Origin: Actinomycetaceae bacterium
Lineage (GTDB): Bacteria > Actinomycetota > Actinomycetes > Actinomycetales > Actinomycetaceae
Length of the DNA: 64,000 nucleotides
NCBI GenBank assembly: GCA_030527545.1
Contig: JAUNAP010000001.1
Span: 248,001 to 312,000 of the forward strand
Reading direction: 5' to 3'
Shown piece by piece: positions 18,701 to 26,641 of this stretch (the stretch's first letter is position 1; each line of letters starts with the position of its first letter). The notes beneath the pieces are model-generated. The model was not told the origin of the DNA and did no database searches. It saw only the letters and a program-made list of their open reading frames with translations. A program made the translations under genes and the position numbers.

Positions 18701-19094
18701 CGCCCTCGATTTCTTCGACCGCTACCGTCCGATAGAGGTCGAATGGGATGTCGCTTGCTACGTCGAGGATACGACGCTCGCGTGTCGTATTGATGCCCTC
18801 GTTGAGAACCTGGAAACGGGCGAGTGGTCGATCCTCGATTGGAAGACGGACTCACCGCACGGATTCGCCAAAAGTCGCGATTCTTACGTCACGCAGGTGG
18901 GGCTCTACCGCTACGTGGCGACGCGCATGGGGGTGACCGATATGCGTCCTCTCGGTGTGCTCTTGTGCCCGGTGCAGGCGGGCGCAGTCATTGACGTGGG
19001 CAATGAGGCGGCCAGTGTCGATGCCATGGAGGAGCACGTCCGTCGAGTCCTTACTCGAGCCAGGGAGGAAGCTCGCAGGGTGCGTGTCTACTAG
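15762..19094 (+). CDS. adnB: AdnB-like helicase-nuclease, active motor of AdnAB
   Basis: 1110 residues, GTG start overlapping the adnA stop (GTGA). The motor is canonical: Q motif PTPEQANVIAHG, Walker A GAGSGKTETM near residue 40, FTRKAAAELR, Walker B LDEYQDTSYGQ near 285, GDPNQAIYSWRGAS, TVHAAKGLEWDVV and RLAYVAMTRARSSLV. The C-terminal nuclease has GTLFHTW and ILDWKTDSPHG near 1030. No iron-sulfur cysteine set is seen, unlike adnA. The pair therefore divides labour as in mycobacteria, with AdnB driving 3'-5' translocation. Its TAG stop shares bases with the TAG of the convergent gene. Confidence 0.94.
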   Translation: MTSHSLSPADLAKMLDRPVPTPEQANVIAHGLNPLLVVAGAGSGKTETMTSRAVYLIATRQVVPERVLGLTFTRKAAAELRTRVAQRVNELARIMPDLEIAPDAVPEVATYNSFASRIVSDYAAFLGHDPDARLISEADRFQLMSDIVTSWDSEMEIEAKPDEIITAALSLSDHLSSHGLEVARAHALLVEDIEARLAHADESFEKKKGKHTSFILNGLSRLEDRHVLLDIVERFNERKAEEGLVDFGDHMRLATRIVTQPDSPVREDLRSRFDAIFLDEYQDTSYGQAKLLSSLFSGRGVTAVGDPNQAIYSWRGASQAALHDFHRDFQGTATLTLSTAWRNDSRILKAANALAAPLRERPEYWQPEAGGHDMPGLVLEPRPQAGEGTVYAGTFATDEDEARGIAEYLVQHWAPWRSQRSCAILCRKRAQMPQLAQALHEQGLPVVMDPGGLLFEPAVRDVHAALAVTADASRGDHLIRLVTNLGIGPADIACLWAHARALAGEAEEQAGAPQRSFTAYLLEAIDNPPPVGYTPPGAAGGFTEAAHARIDRLGAALRELRRHASDRIPALVRRAIEALNVDIDAQSNPLTPAAGRVLAAFEHVAASYDARGAGASLAGFVAWIEAASRRERGLESVAAETAPGAIQLITVHAAKGLEWDVVIVPGMADKVFPTAHRSSRQGLVGARAELPPSLRGDAAYLPDWDFDSNTSASALEKAYSQAEKARHRDEERRLAYVAMTRARSSLVLTHAWCARGLKQVRDASPFLGDIADTLAPMPGVNPVERPSSAQTQEPQTGVAWEEPRLFAPLRDAGVAVAEAIDSLARAHGGLEAARAELADLLRPGRLATATGGLAEELKRYWGHRAGELSADVVRTLAGAAEASTGSPLALPGRLPATSVTKLAADETLAAFIEQLRRPLPAASSRAAQLGTLFHTWVATLLRSVRFRGGRRDADEAFADMVGDIDAGVKARLDRLIEHFDALDFFDRYRPIEVEWDVACYVEDTTLACRIDALVENLETGEWSILDWKTDSPHGFAKSRDSYVTQVGLYRYVATRMGVTDMRPLGVLLCPVQAGAVIDVGNEAASVDAMEEHVRRVLTRAREEARRVRVY

Positions 19095-20128
19095 CGTTCG
19101 TCGGCGCCGAGGTCGACCTTCACCGTTGCCACGTCGTCTTGCGTGGGCTCCTTCGGTGCGCCTTCCGGTTTTGTCTCGAGCTCGTGCTCGCGGTGCGCTT
19201 CGGCCTCGTCGAGGCTTGAATCCAAGTCCGCCAGTAGCTGTTTGGCATCGGCGACTACGTCTTCGTCGTGGCGACGAAGCCCGTGGAGAAGCCACTTGAC
19301 CAGGGCGATCTCGGATAAGAAGGAGGCACGCTCGGGAAGCCCCGCGAGCGTGTCGACCCGCTTGGCTCCGGCGTAGACGGTGTAGAGGTTTTCGAGCTGG
19401 TCGGGAGCGAGCGTCGCTGCAAGCCAGGCGAAATCTTGCGCGGGATCTCCCACGTGGATGGCCGAGAAGCCAGTGAGAGCCGTGACGGTGCCTTCGTGGG
19501 CGAGGATCGCATCGGCGTCGATGGAACCGTGGACGACGGTGGGGGTGAAGCGCCACAGGCTCGCATTGTCGAGGAATTCCTCCCAACGGTCGAAGAGGCG
19601 TTTCGATAGGGCCCCCGATTGGGCGGCCTCGTCGATGTCGCTGTGGAGGCGCTTGAGACAGTCCTCGGCGCTGTAGTCGGGCAGCCCGGTGGAGGTGACG
19701 ACGGAGGTACGCAGGGCGTGCAGTGAAGCCAGGCAGCGTGCCAGCGAGGTGACGAGTTCGGGACGGTCGATGAGGTCGCTTTCGTCGATGGGCAGGCCGG
19801 GTAAACGCGGGTAGACCATTGCTCGTCCACCGCCACGAATCGTGGCAAATCCCGTCACGTGGGGGACGTTGGCGAGGAGGCGACCGGCTCGGTGTTCGGC
19901 ACCGAGATTGATGAGGACGTCGCGCTGGGATTCGATAGACAGCGAGGCGGCCGGCGTAAGGGGGGCTTCGACTTCCCACCAGCGTCCGCGGGTGTCGCGC
20001 GCCCGGGCTCGCTCGGTGTCGCCCGCCTGCGTTGCGGCCTCACCCATCTCGATGCGATCGATGTCGGCATCGGGCAGCGCCGCCACGATGAGGGCGGCGA
20101 GGTGCAGTGGCGTGCGTGGAGTGTTCAC
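19091..20128 (-). CDS. Phosphotransferase-like (APH/macrolide-kinase fold) protein
   Basis: 345 residues from the GTG at 20128; the reading frame continues upstream to 20269 but family members begin close to VNTPRTPLHLAALIVAALPD, so that start was chosen (an ATG at 20146 is also possible). The APH pattern is partial: RLPGLPIDE near 125, and the brace THTVVHGSIDADAI-type segment (VVHGSIDADAIL near 225) where HGDxxxxN is expected, so the catalytic Asp is Ser here. GDPAQDFAWL follows, as in macrolide kinases. Loss of the catalytic Asp suggests a pseudokinase or altered chemistry. The acidic C-terminal tail is Glu-rich. Such genes commonly follow adnB in this family. Confidence 0.75.
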   Translation of the reverse strand: MNTPRTPLHLAALIVAALPDADIDRIEMGEAATQAGDTERARARDTRGRWWEVEAPLTPAASLSIESQRDVLINLGAEHRAGRLLANVPHVTGFATIRGGGRAMVYPRLPGLPIDESDLIDRPELVTSLARCLASLHALRTSVVTSTGLPDYSAEDCLKRLHSDIDEAAQSGALSKRLFDRWEEFLDNASLWRFTPTVVHGSIDADAILAHEGTVTALTGFSAIHVGDPAQDFAWLAATLAPDQLENLYTVYAGAKRVDTLAGLPERASFLSEIALVKWLLHGLRRHDEDVVADAKQLLADLDSSLDEAEAHREHELETKPEGAPKEPTQDDVATVKVDLGADER

Positions 20129-20267
20129 ACCCCAACCGTACGGCATTGGGTGGGCACAGCCACGGTGGCGCCGGTAGATTTCCACAATCTCGCGTTCTGC
20201 TCTCCGCTCGGTTGAGAAATGTCGTAGGCTCATCGTGTTGGTCCCCCTACCCCCCGGAGGATTCCCC

Positions 20268-21494
20268 ATGCCTCTGTCTCAACCTGTGCGTGCCTCGGCG
20301 GCTTTGCGTGAGGCTCTTGCTGTGGTTTTGGCGAATGCGGGTGTCGACCCGCAGGTTCAGCCGCAGGCGTGTCGCGAGGTCCTCCGCCAGGCGCTCGGTG
20401 AGCGCGAGGAGTGGGTGAGCCTTGATGAGCAAGGGCAGCGGTGTCTCGAGCGTGTCTTGCTCGACGATTTTGTCGGTTTGGGTCCGCTGCAGCCGTTTCT
20501 CGACGACCCCGAGGTGGAGGAGATCTGGATCGACTCGCCGACGCGTGTGTTTGTTGCCCGCGGGGGCCGCCCGGAGTTGACGACGGTCATGCTCACGGAT
20601 TCGGACGTGTCGGATCTGGTCGAGAGGATGCTGCGTTCATCGGGTCGTCGCCTCGATCGTTCGAGCCCGTTCGTTGATGCGACACTGGCGGGTGGCGAGC
20701 GTCTCCATGCCGTCATCCCGCCGATTACGCGCAGGCACTGGTCGGTCAATATTCGTAAGCATGTGGCGCGGGCACAAAGGGTGAGCGACCTCGTGACGTT
20801 GGGGATGTGCCCTCCGGCGGCCGCGGAGTTCCTGACGGGGGCGGTCGTTGCCGGGTTGAATTGTCTCGTTACCGGGGCCACTCAGGCAGGAAAAACGACG
20901 GTGCTGCGCGCCCTGTGTGGGGCGATCCCGACCTTTGAGAGGATCATCACGTGCGAGGAGGTCTTTGAGCTCGATCTTGCCGCGCGCGATGTCGTCGCCA
21001 TGCAGACTAGGCCGGCGACATTGGAGGGCACGGGCGAGATCGCGTTACGCGATCTCGTCAAGGAGACGCTGAGGATGCGCCCCGATCGCATCATCGTCGG
21101 CGAGGTGAGGGGTGCGGAATCCCTCGACATGCTCATCGCCATGAACGCGGGGGTGGCGGCGATGTCGACGCTGCACGCGAATTCGGCGCGCGATGGGCTC
21201 AATAAGCTGACGGTCTTGCCGCTCCTGGCGGGCCCTAACGTGTCGGCGGACTTCGTGGTCCCGACTCTCGCGCATTCGCTCGACCTCGTCATTCACGTGG
21301 AGAAGGCCGTCGACGGGAGGCGGCGGATCGCCCAGATCAGTGCCGTGAGTGGACGCAGCGAGGGGATGAGCGTGGAGGCGGCGGACCTGTATCGCCTCGA
21401 TGGTGGCGTGCTCACCCGCACGGCGGCGAGTTTTGACGCTCACGAGCGTTTCGCCCGCAGCGGGCTCGATCTCGAATCCCTGCTGGCGGCGTAG
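20268..21494 (+). CDS. tadA: Tad/Flp pilus secretion ATPase
   Basis: 408-residue CpaF/TadA-type type II/IV secretion ATPase driving Flp pilus assembly at the inner membrane. The ATG at 20268 has GGAGG 7 nt upstream. Visible motifs: LGPLQPFLDDPEVEEIWID near residue 72, Walker A GATQAGKTTVLRAL near 205, ITCEEVFEL, and Walker B-like RIIVGEVRGAESLDML, then MSTLHANSARDGLNKL (His box). It opens a seven-gene pilus operon. No tadZ/cpaE gene stands before it, which is common in actinobacterial loci only when encoded elsewhere. Confidence 0.94.
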   Translation: MPLSQPVRASAALREALAVVLANAGVDPQVQPQACREVLRQALGEREEWVSLDEQGQRCLERVLLDDFVGLGPLQPFLDDPEVEEIWIDSPTRVFVARGGRPELTTVMLTDSDVSDLVERMLRSSGRRLDRSSPFVDATLAGGERLHAVIPPITRRHWSVNIRKHVARAQRVSDLVTLGMCPPAAAEFLTGAVVAGLNCLVTGATQAGKTTVLRALCGAIPTFERIITCEEVFELDLAARDVVAMQTRPATLEGTGEIALRDLVKETLRMRPDRIIVGEVRGAESLDMLIAMNAGVAAMSTLHANSARDGLNKLTVLPLLAGPNVSADFVVPTLAHSLDLVIHVEKAVDGRRRIAQISAVSGRSEGMSVEAADLYRLDGGVLTRTAASFDAHERFARSGLDLESLLAA

Positions 21495-21505
21495 GGGGAG
21501 TGGGC

Positions 21506-22372
21506 ATGTTTCTGCTCGTGGGAATCTTGCTCGGTGCCGGGTGTTGCAGCGTGTGGGCCTGGTGGGTTGTCCCGGCCTCAAGCACGCCGAGCAGGCGTCG
21601 GCGTCGGGTGAGGCGATTTCTCGACCGCGCCGAGCTCTATCATGTCTCGCTTGCGCAGTTTGTCGCGGCTGTCCTCGCGTGTGGCCTCGTGGCCGCTGCG
21701 GTTGCTGCCTTGGTGACGGCCACGCCGATGGTGTGCCTCGTCGCCGCGCTGGCGGCGTCGGTGAGCCCCCTGTGGTACGTGAGTGCGAGGGCCCGCAAGC
21801 TCGAGGCCGTTCGGGCCGCCCAGTGGCCCGACGCGATCGACGCGATGCTGTCGGCGATCCGCGCTGGTATCGCTTTGCCGGAGGCGCTCGCCGGATTGGC
21901 GCACGCGGGTCCTCCCGCGCTTGCCCCGCACATGGCGCAGTTCAGCGCGGACCTGCGTGCGTTAGGGACCTTCGGGCCCGCCCTCGATCGCCTCAAGACG
22001 CGTCTGAGTGATCCGGTTGCCGACCGCGTCATCGAGGCGTTGAGATGCGCCCACGACGTGGGCGGATCCGACCTGGGTGTCCTCCTCGTCCAGCTGTCGG
22101 CCCTGTTACGTCAGAATCAGCGGACCCGCGGGGAACTGCTTGCCCGCCAGTCGTGGACGGTCAACGGGGCACGCCTGGCAGCGGCGGCACCTTGGATCGT
22201 GCTGGTCTTGTTGTGTGTCCAGCCTGAGTCGGCGCAGGCCTATCAGACGTCGGCGGGCGCGCTGGTTATCGCGGGCGGCGCCGTGTTGACGGTTGTGGCC
22301 TATCGGATCATGAGGGCCTGCGGGACGTTGCCGAGCCCGAAGCGCACGTTCAGCGCGGAGGTGCATCGATGA
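21506..22372 (+). CDS. tadB: TadB-like pilus inner-membrane platform protein
   Basis: 288 residues from ATG 21506, 5 nt after a GGGGGAG ribosome site (a GTG at 21500 falls inside that site). The T2SSF-type core is seen in WPDAIDAMLSAIRAGIALPEAL and FGPALDRLKTRL, flanked by two N-terminal and two C-terminal transmembrane helices. TadB with TadC forms the membrane platform on which the ATPase acts. It ends in an ATGA overlap with the next platform gene. Confidence 0.88.
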   Translation: MFLLVGILLGAGCCSVWAWWVVPASSTPSRRRRRVRRFLDRAELYHVSLAQFVAAVLACGLVAAAVAALVTATPMVCLVAALAASVSPLWYVSARARKLEAVRAAQWPDAIDAMLSAIRAGIALPEALAGLAHAGPPALAPHMAQFSADLRALGTFGPALDRLKTRLSDPVADRVIEALRCAHDVGGSDLGVLLVQLSALLRQNQRTRGELLARQSWTVNGARLAAAAPWIVLVLLCVQPESAQAYQTSAGALVIAGGAVLTVVAYRIMRACGTLPSPKRTFSAEVHR

Positions 22373-23253
22373 TTTATCTGTCGTTGTGCTCGCTGGGGCT
22401 TGGGGCGGTGTGCCTGTGGGCGTATTACTGCGCCGGCGTTCCCACGCTCGTGCGCCGGATCCGACCCTACGTGGGCGAGAGTGGGGTCCGGGCCACGTCC
22501 CCCTTCCCCACGGTCGCAAGCCTCGCACGTGATCTTGCGCTCGCGATTCTCACGCGCTGCGGGTCGACGAGCGCCGCCATTGCTCGACGCCAGCGGCTGG
22601 CCGGGCGACCGGTCGACGTGCATGCGCTCCGTCTCGACCAGGTGACGTGGGCGGCGACGGGGGCGGCGGTGGGGTGCGCCCTTGCGGGCAGTGCCGCTGC
22701 CTCGGGGACGCTTCCGCTCGGCGGTGGACTCCTTCTGCTCGCTTTCTGTGCGCTGGCGGGCGCTCTGTCACGCGACTGGTGGTTGACGCGGGCCGCTCGG
22801 GTTCGCCAAGACGAGCTGGCGCGCCAGCTTCCCGACGTCGCCGAGCTGTTGGCCCTCGCGGTGGGTGCGGGAGAGTCCGTGGCTGACGCCTTGGAGCGGG
22901 TGAGTCGCGTCTCCGACGCGCCGATGGGGGAGGAGATGGCGCGCGTCCACCGCCTCACTCGCGCCGGCACATCGTTGTCGACGGCGCTCGTTACCCTTGC
23001 TCGCGACAACGACTGCGCCGGGCTCACGCGCCTGTGCGACGCGACGCGCATGGCGATAGCCCGAGGCACCCCGCTCGCGGCGGTCCTTCGCGATCAGGCT
23101 GCAGACGAGCGCGAACGTTCTCGACGCGATCTCATGGAATCGGCGGGACGCAAGGAGATCGCGATGCTCGTTCCCGTCGTTTTCCTCATCATGCCGATCA
23201 CTGTTGTCTTTGCCCTTTATCCGGGCCTCATCACTTTGTCGTTTGGTTTCTAG
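22369..23253 (+). CDS. tadC: TadC-like pilus inner-membrane platform protein
   Basis: 294 residues with a type II secretion F domain: RQLPDVAELLALAVGAGESV near residue 145 and AGTSLSTALVTLARDNDC near 200, then a C-terminal hydrophobic helix (LVPVVFLIMPITVVFALYPG). The N-terminus has two hydrophobic stretches. Partner of the previous gene in the pilus platform. Coupled to tadB by ATGA; the pilin-like gene follows after 15 bp. Confidence 0.87.
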   Translation: MIYLSLCSLGLGAVCLWAYYCAGVPTLVRRIRPYVGESGVRATSPFPTVASLARDLALAILTRCGSTSAAIARRQRLAGRPVDVHALRLDQVTWAATGAAVGCALAGSAAASGTLPLGGGLLLLAFCALAGALSRDWWLTRAARVRQDELARQLPDVAELLALAVGAGESVADALERVSRVSDAPMGEEMARVHRLTRAGTSLSTALVTLARDNDCAGLTRLCDATRMAIARGTPLAAVLRDQAADERERSRRDLMESAGRKEIAMLVPVVFLIMPITVVFALYPGLITLSFGF

Positions 23254-23268
23254 TTCAAGGAGCTCTCT

Positions 23269-23445
23269 ATGCGTCGCCTCTTGTGTCGTATCGATGTCGC
23301 CGATGAACGCGGTGACGTTCCGGGCTGGGTCATGGTTACTCTCATGACGGCCGCCCTCGTTATCGCGATCTGGGTGGTCGCCAAGCCGCTGCTCGTCTCG
23401 CTGTTTCAGCGGGCCATGGAGATGGTTTCGGGTGGCCTTGTGTGA
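23269..23445 (+). CDS. Flp-like small pilin/membrane protein
   Basis: 58 residues, too short for ordinary ORF cut-offs. ATG at 23269 with AAGGAG 6 nt upstream. A basic start (MRRLLCRIDVADERGDVPG) precedes one hydrophobic helix (VMVTLMTAALVIAIWVVAKP) and a short amphipathic tail. The arrangement of short leader, glycine before the helix and position between tadC and tadE matches actinobacterial Flp pilins. The usual Glu at +5 of mature Flp is not visible, so pilin identity is inferred from context. The 3' end overlaps the next gene by 14 bp. Confidence 0.72.
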   Translation: MRRLLCRIDVADERGDVPGWVMVTLMTAALVIAIWVVAKPLLVSLFQRAMEMVSGGLV

Positions 23446-23854
23446 CGATGCCGGCGAGGCCGGTTCTGCCGTTGCCTCCCACACGATGGTCACCGTCCTC
23501 GTGGTTTTCGTGGTCGCTGCGCTCATCCAGCTCACCGGTGCTCTCTATGTGCGCGGAATCCTCGTCGACGCCGCCGCGGCCGGGGCTCGGCAGCAGGCCC
23601 TCGCCTACGCCCCACCCGGTGCCGCCCAGGAGCGGGTTCGTGAGTTGTTGGCCAAGGCTGCCCCGGGGGTCAGCGTGTCTCGGCTGGTCGTCACCCGCAC
23701 TCCCGCGGGTCCGTCTCTGCCTGGACGCAGCCTCGTTGTCGTTGATGTCGACGCGACACTGCCGATCCTCGGACCTATCGGCATCCCCGGAGGGCTGCAC
23801 GCGCGCGGGCACGCCCTCGCGGAAGAGAGGACGTGGCGTGGACGAGGCGGGTGA
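23432..23854 (+). CDS. TadE-like minor pilin
   Basis: 140 residues with a GTG start inside the Flp-like gene. One N-terminal transmembrane helix (HTMVTVLVVFVVAALIQLTG) is followed by a ring of small residues in a TadE-type helix (LVDAAAAGARQQALAYAPPG) and an extracytoplasmic beta-rich part. TadE pseudopilins are membrane-anchored and processed by a TadV-type peptidase, which is not encoded here. The end overlaps the next gene by 17 bp. Confidence 0.78.
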   Translation: MALCDDAGEAGSAVASHTMVTVLVVFVVAALIQLTGALYVRGILVDAAAAGARQQALAYAPPGAAQERVRELLAKAAPGVSVSRLVVTRTPAGPSLPGRSLVVVDVDATLPILGPIGIPGGLHARGHALAEERTWRGRGG

Positions 23855-24251
23855 GCGCGGAGACGCCGTCATTGAGTGGTGCGGGATTGCGGCGGTCATT
23901 CTTGTTCCCCTCGTTGCGCTCATCGTCTCGTGCGCAGCCGTGCAGCAGGGAGCGCTTGCCGTGGCATCGGCGGCACGCGAGGCAGAGCGGATCCTTTCTG
24001 TCGACGCGGGTGGGGCGGACGCGGCCGAGGAGGTCGCGCGCGTGATCCTTCGTGACGCGGGGGTTTCTCCGCGCGGACGGATACTTGCCGTGAGCTGCGA
24101 GGGCGCGTGTCGCCCCGGCGCTTTGGCTGAGGTCGAAGCCAGCGTCGACGTCGACCTGCCGATCGTGCCGGCTTTCGTACGCGGCCTCATTCCGCCGGTG
24201 CGGGTGAGTGCGCGAGGGGTCGCGCTCCTCGGTGAGGAGGTCGCGCGGTGA
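23838..24251 (+). CDS. Second TadE-like pilus protein
   Basis: 137 residues, GTG start at 23838 chosen because it gives the short charged leader MDEAGERGDAVIEW before the helix GIAAVILVPLVALIVSCAA; GGAAGAGAGGA lies just upstream. After the helix comes ALAVASAAREAERIL, the typical TadE extension. Likely a minor pilin. Translationally coupled on both sides (17-bp overlap before, GTGA after). Confidence 0.75.
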   Translation: MDEAGERGDAVIEWCGIAAVILVPLVALIVSCAAVQQGALAVASAAREAERILSVDAGGADAAEEVARVILRDAGVSPRGRILAVSCEGACRPGALAEVEASVDVDLPIVPAFVRGLIPPVRVSARGVALLGEEVAR

Positions 24252-24688
24252 GGGGCGAACGCGGGTCGGTGAGCGTGCTTGCTATCGGGTTGTTCACGAT
24301 CGTCGTCGCGATGCTCTTTGTGGCGGCGGCAGCGACGTCGATCTATCTCCAACACCGCCACCTTTTGGCGCTCGCCGACGACACGGCGAACGCGCTCGCG
24401 CGTTCGTTCGACGAGCCGGCCTACTACCTCGAGGGACGCGTCGACGTCATCGATGAGGAGCGCGCACGTAGGCGGGCGGACGAGCTCGTGTCGTCGTGGC
24501 CGGCACGGGTAGGGAGTTATGTGTCGCACACTCGGCTCGAGGAGATCCGCGTGGAGGCACCCTCGCGGGTCGTCGTGCGGCTGAGTGGCGTGGCGGTGGT
24601 GCGGTGGTGGCCGGCTTTCCTCGATCCACTCGCCCCCAGGGTGCGCCTGGACGTCACCTCTCACGCCGAGCTGGCTGTGCTGCGCTAG
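24248..24688 (+). CDS. TadG/Rv3654c-like pilus-associated membrane protein
   Basis: 146 residues, GTG start overlapping the previous stop. Begins MRGERGSVSVLAIGLFTIVV, the RG(S/A)ASV leader shared by Tad-locus helicase-adjacent proteins of Actinobacteria (Rv3654c type), followed by one transmembrane helix and LQHRHLLALADDTANALA. The remainder is a periplasmic domain of unknown role. It closes the pilus operon; prfB begins 9 bp later and may be partly cotranscribed. Confidence 0.72.
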   Translation: MRGERGSVSVLAIGLFTIVVAMLFVAAAATSIYLQHRHLLALADDTANALARSFDEPAYYLEGRVDVIDEERARRRADELVSSWPARVGSYVSHTRLEEIRVEAPSRVVVRLSGVAVVRWWPAFLDPLAPRVRLDVTSHAELAVLR

Positions 24689-24697
24689 GCTTAGCAC

Positions 24698-25813
24698 GTG
24701 GCCATTGATTTTCCCGCAGAGATTGCCCGTCTACGTCAAATGCTTGCCAACGTTGAGGCGGTGACCCAGCCCGACAAACTCAAGGGCGTTATCGCCGATT
24801 TGGAACAGCAGGCGGCAGCACCCGACCTGTGGGACGACCCGGAGCACGCTCAGGCGATCACGCAGAAGCTGTCTCACGTTCAATCGCGCCTGGAGGCTGT
24901 GGAGAAGATCGGTGCGCGTCTCGACGACGTGGAGACGCTGTTGGAGCTTGCCGATGAAGACGAGTCTGCAGCCGTTGACATGCGCGAGGAGGCCGAGGCT
25001 GAGCTCAACGACATCGACGCGGATTTGTCGGCGTTGGAGGTGCGCACGCTGCTGGCGGGGGAGTACGACGAGCGTAACGCGGTGGTGACGGTTCGTTCGG
25101 GTGCCGGTGGGGTCGATGCGGCCGATTTTGCTGAGATGCTGCTGCGCATGTACACGCGTTGGGCGGAGCGCCACGGATATGGAGTTAAGGTGCTCAACAC
25201 GTCTTACGCCGAGGAAGCGGGGATTAAGTCGGCGACTGTCGAGGTGACGGCGCCCTACGCCTACGGCACCTTGTCTGTGGAAGCGGGAACGCATCGCCTC
25301 GTGCGTATCTCCCCGTTCGATAATCAGGGGCGACGTCAGACTTCGTTTGCCGCCGTCGAGGTGATCCCGCTCATTGAGGGCACCGATCATATCGACGTGC
25401 CGGATGCCGACATTAAGGTCGACGTGTTTCGCTCCTCGGGCCCGGGCGGGCAGTCGGTCAACACGACGGATTCGGCCGTGCGGATTACTCACATTCCCAC
25501 AGGGATCGTCGTGTCGATGCAAAATGAGAAGTCGCAGATCCAAAATCGCGCAGCGGCGATGCGTGTCCTCCAGTCGAGGTTGCTGCAGCGGCGACGCGAG
25601 GAAGAGGCAGCGAAGAAGAAGGAACTGGCCGGCGATGTCAAGGCGTCGTGGGGCGATCAGATGCGCTCGTACGTGTTGCACCCCTACCAGATGGTGAAGG
25701 ATCTGCGGACAGGTCACGAGCAGGGCAACCCGGACGGTGTCTTTGACGGCGACATCGATGCGTTCCTCGACGCTGGGATTCGGTGGCGGAAGAACACCTC
25801 GGAGGCTGACTGA
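24698..25813 (+). CDS. prfB: Peptide chain release factor 2
   Basis: 371 residues, GTG start. RF2 recognises UGA and UAA stop codons. The peptide-anticodon SPF is present in [15 protein letters not shown] near residue 205 and the catalytic GGQ in [15 protein letters not shown] near 250. The frame is continuous: there is no CTTTGA-type programmed frameshift near codon 25, as in most Actinobacteria and unlike E. coli. It heads the conserved prfB-ftsE-ftsX-smpB block. Confidence 0.97.
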   Translation: MAIDFPAEIARLRQMLANVEAVTQPDKLKGVIADLEQQAAAPDLWDDPEHAQAITQKLSHVQSRLEAVEKIGARLDDVETLLELADEDESAAVDMREEAEAELNDIDADLSALEVRTLLAGEYDERNAVVTVRSGAGGVDAADFAEMLLRMYTRWAERHGYGVKVLNTSYAEEAGIKSATVEVTAPYAYGTLSVEAGTHRLVRISPFDNQGRRQTSFAAVEVIPLIEGTDHIDVPDADIKVDVFRSSGPGGQSVNTTDSAVRITHIPTGIVVSMQNEKSQIQNRAAAMRVLQSRLLQRRREEEAAKKKELAGDVKASWGDQMRSYVLHPYQMVKDLRTGHEQGNPDGVFDGDIDAFLDAGIRWRKNTSEAD

Positions 25814-25940
25814 GGGTGTACCGGCGCGCAGCCGGGTTGACCGGGGGTGACTGCGCGTGTCCCTCGCGCCGTCGGGGTGACCTGCCTATAACCTAGACGG
25901 GCACGGCAGTCTCTCCGACCCCTGTCGTGGCAGGCATTCT

Positions 25941-26633
25941 ATGATTGAGTTCGATAACGTCACAAAGATTTACCAGCGCGGCGCGAGACCGGCGCTCGAC
26001 GGCGTGAGTGTGAGCATCACGAGGGGCGAGTTTGTGTTCCTCGTTGGCCCCTCGGGTTCGGGCAAGTCGACGTTCTTGTCGCTGGTGTTGCGCGAGGAGC
26101 GGGCCAGCTCGGGCCGCGTGCTCGTGCTCGGTAGCGACGTCACTCGCTTGTCGCGCTGGAAGGTCCCGGGGCTTCGTCGCCGCATGGGTACGGTCTTTCA
26201 GGATTTTCGTCTCCTCGAACAAAAGAACGTCTACGATAACGTCGCCCTCGCACTGCAGGTCGTCGGTCATTCCCGCTCGCACGTACGCCAGATGGTGCCG
26301 GAGGTACTCGAGACGGTCGGGCTCGCGGGGAAAGAAAAGAGGATGCCGCACGAGCTGTCAGGCGGGGAGCAGCAGCGGGTCGCTATTGCGCGGGCGATGG
26401 TTAATCGCCCCGAGATCCTGCTCGCCGATGAGCCGACGGGCAACCTGGATCCTTCGACGTCACTGGGGATTATGAATCTGCTTCACCGCATCAACAAGGA
26501 GCATGGCACGACTGTCGTCATGGCGACTCACGACGATGAGATCGTCGACCAGATGCGTATGCGTGTCATCGAGCTTGCTGATGGGCGGGTACGTCGCGAC
26601 CAGGACCGTGGGATTTACGGCGGCAGCCGTTAG
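25941..26633 (+). CDS. ftsE: Cell-division ATP-binding protein FtsE
   Basis: 230-residue ABC ATPase: Walker [14 protein letters not shown] near residue 36, Q-loop [18 protein letters not shown], signature [15 protein letters not shown] and Walker [13 protein letters not shown], ending with [11 protein letters not shown]. With FtsX it forms the divisome complex that activates peptidoglycan hydrolases through the periplasm. The 127-bp gap after prfB probably contains its promoter. FtsX begins 8 bp downstream after GGAGG. Confidence 0.96.
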   Translation: MIEFDNVTKIYQRGARPALDGVSVSITRGEFVFLVGPSGSGKSTFLSLVLREERASSGRVLVLGSDVTRLSRWKVPGLRRRMGTVFQDFRLLEQKNVYDNVALALQVVGHSRSHVRQMVPEVLETVGLAGKEKRMPHELSGGEQQRVAIARAMVNRPEILLADEPTGNLDPSTSLGIMNLLHRINKEHGTTVVMATHDDEIVDQMRMRVIELADGRVRRDQDRGIYGGSR

Positions 26634-26641
26634 GAGGGCAT

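Noticed and set aside
23360..24697. 445-codon minus-strand frame over the Tad genes
   Set aside because: His/Arg/Asp-rich antisense of coupled pilus genes; no start signal.
24770..24790. Programmed frameshift in prfB
   Set aside because: The frame is continuous and no CTTTGA-type site is seen near codon 25.
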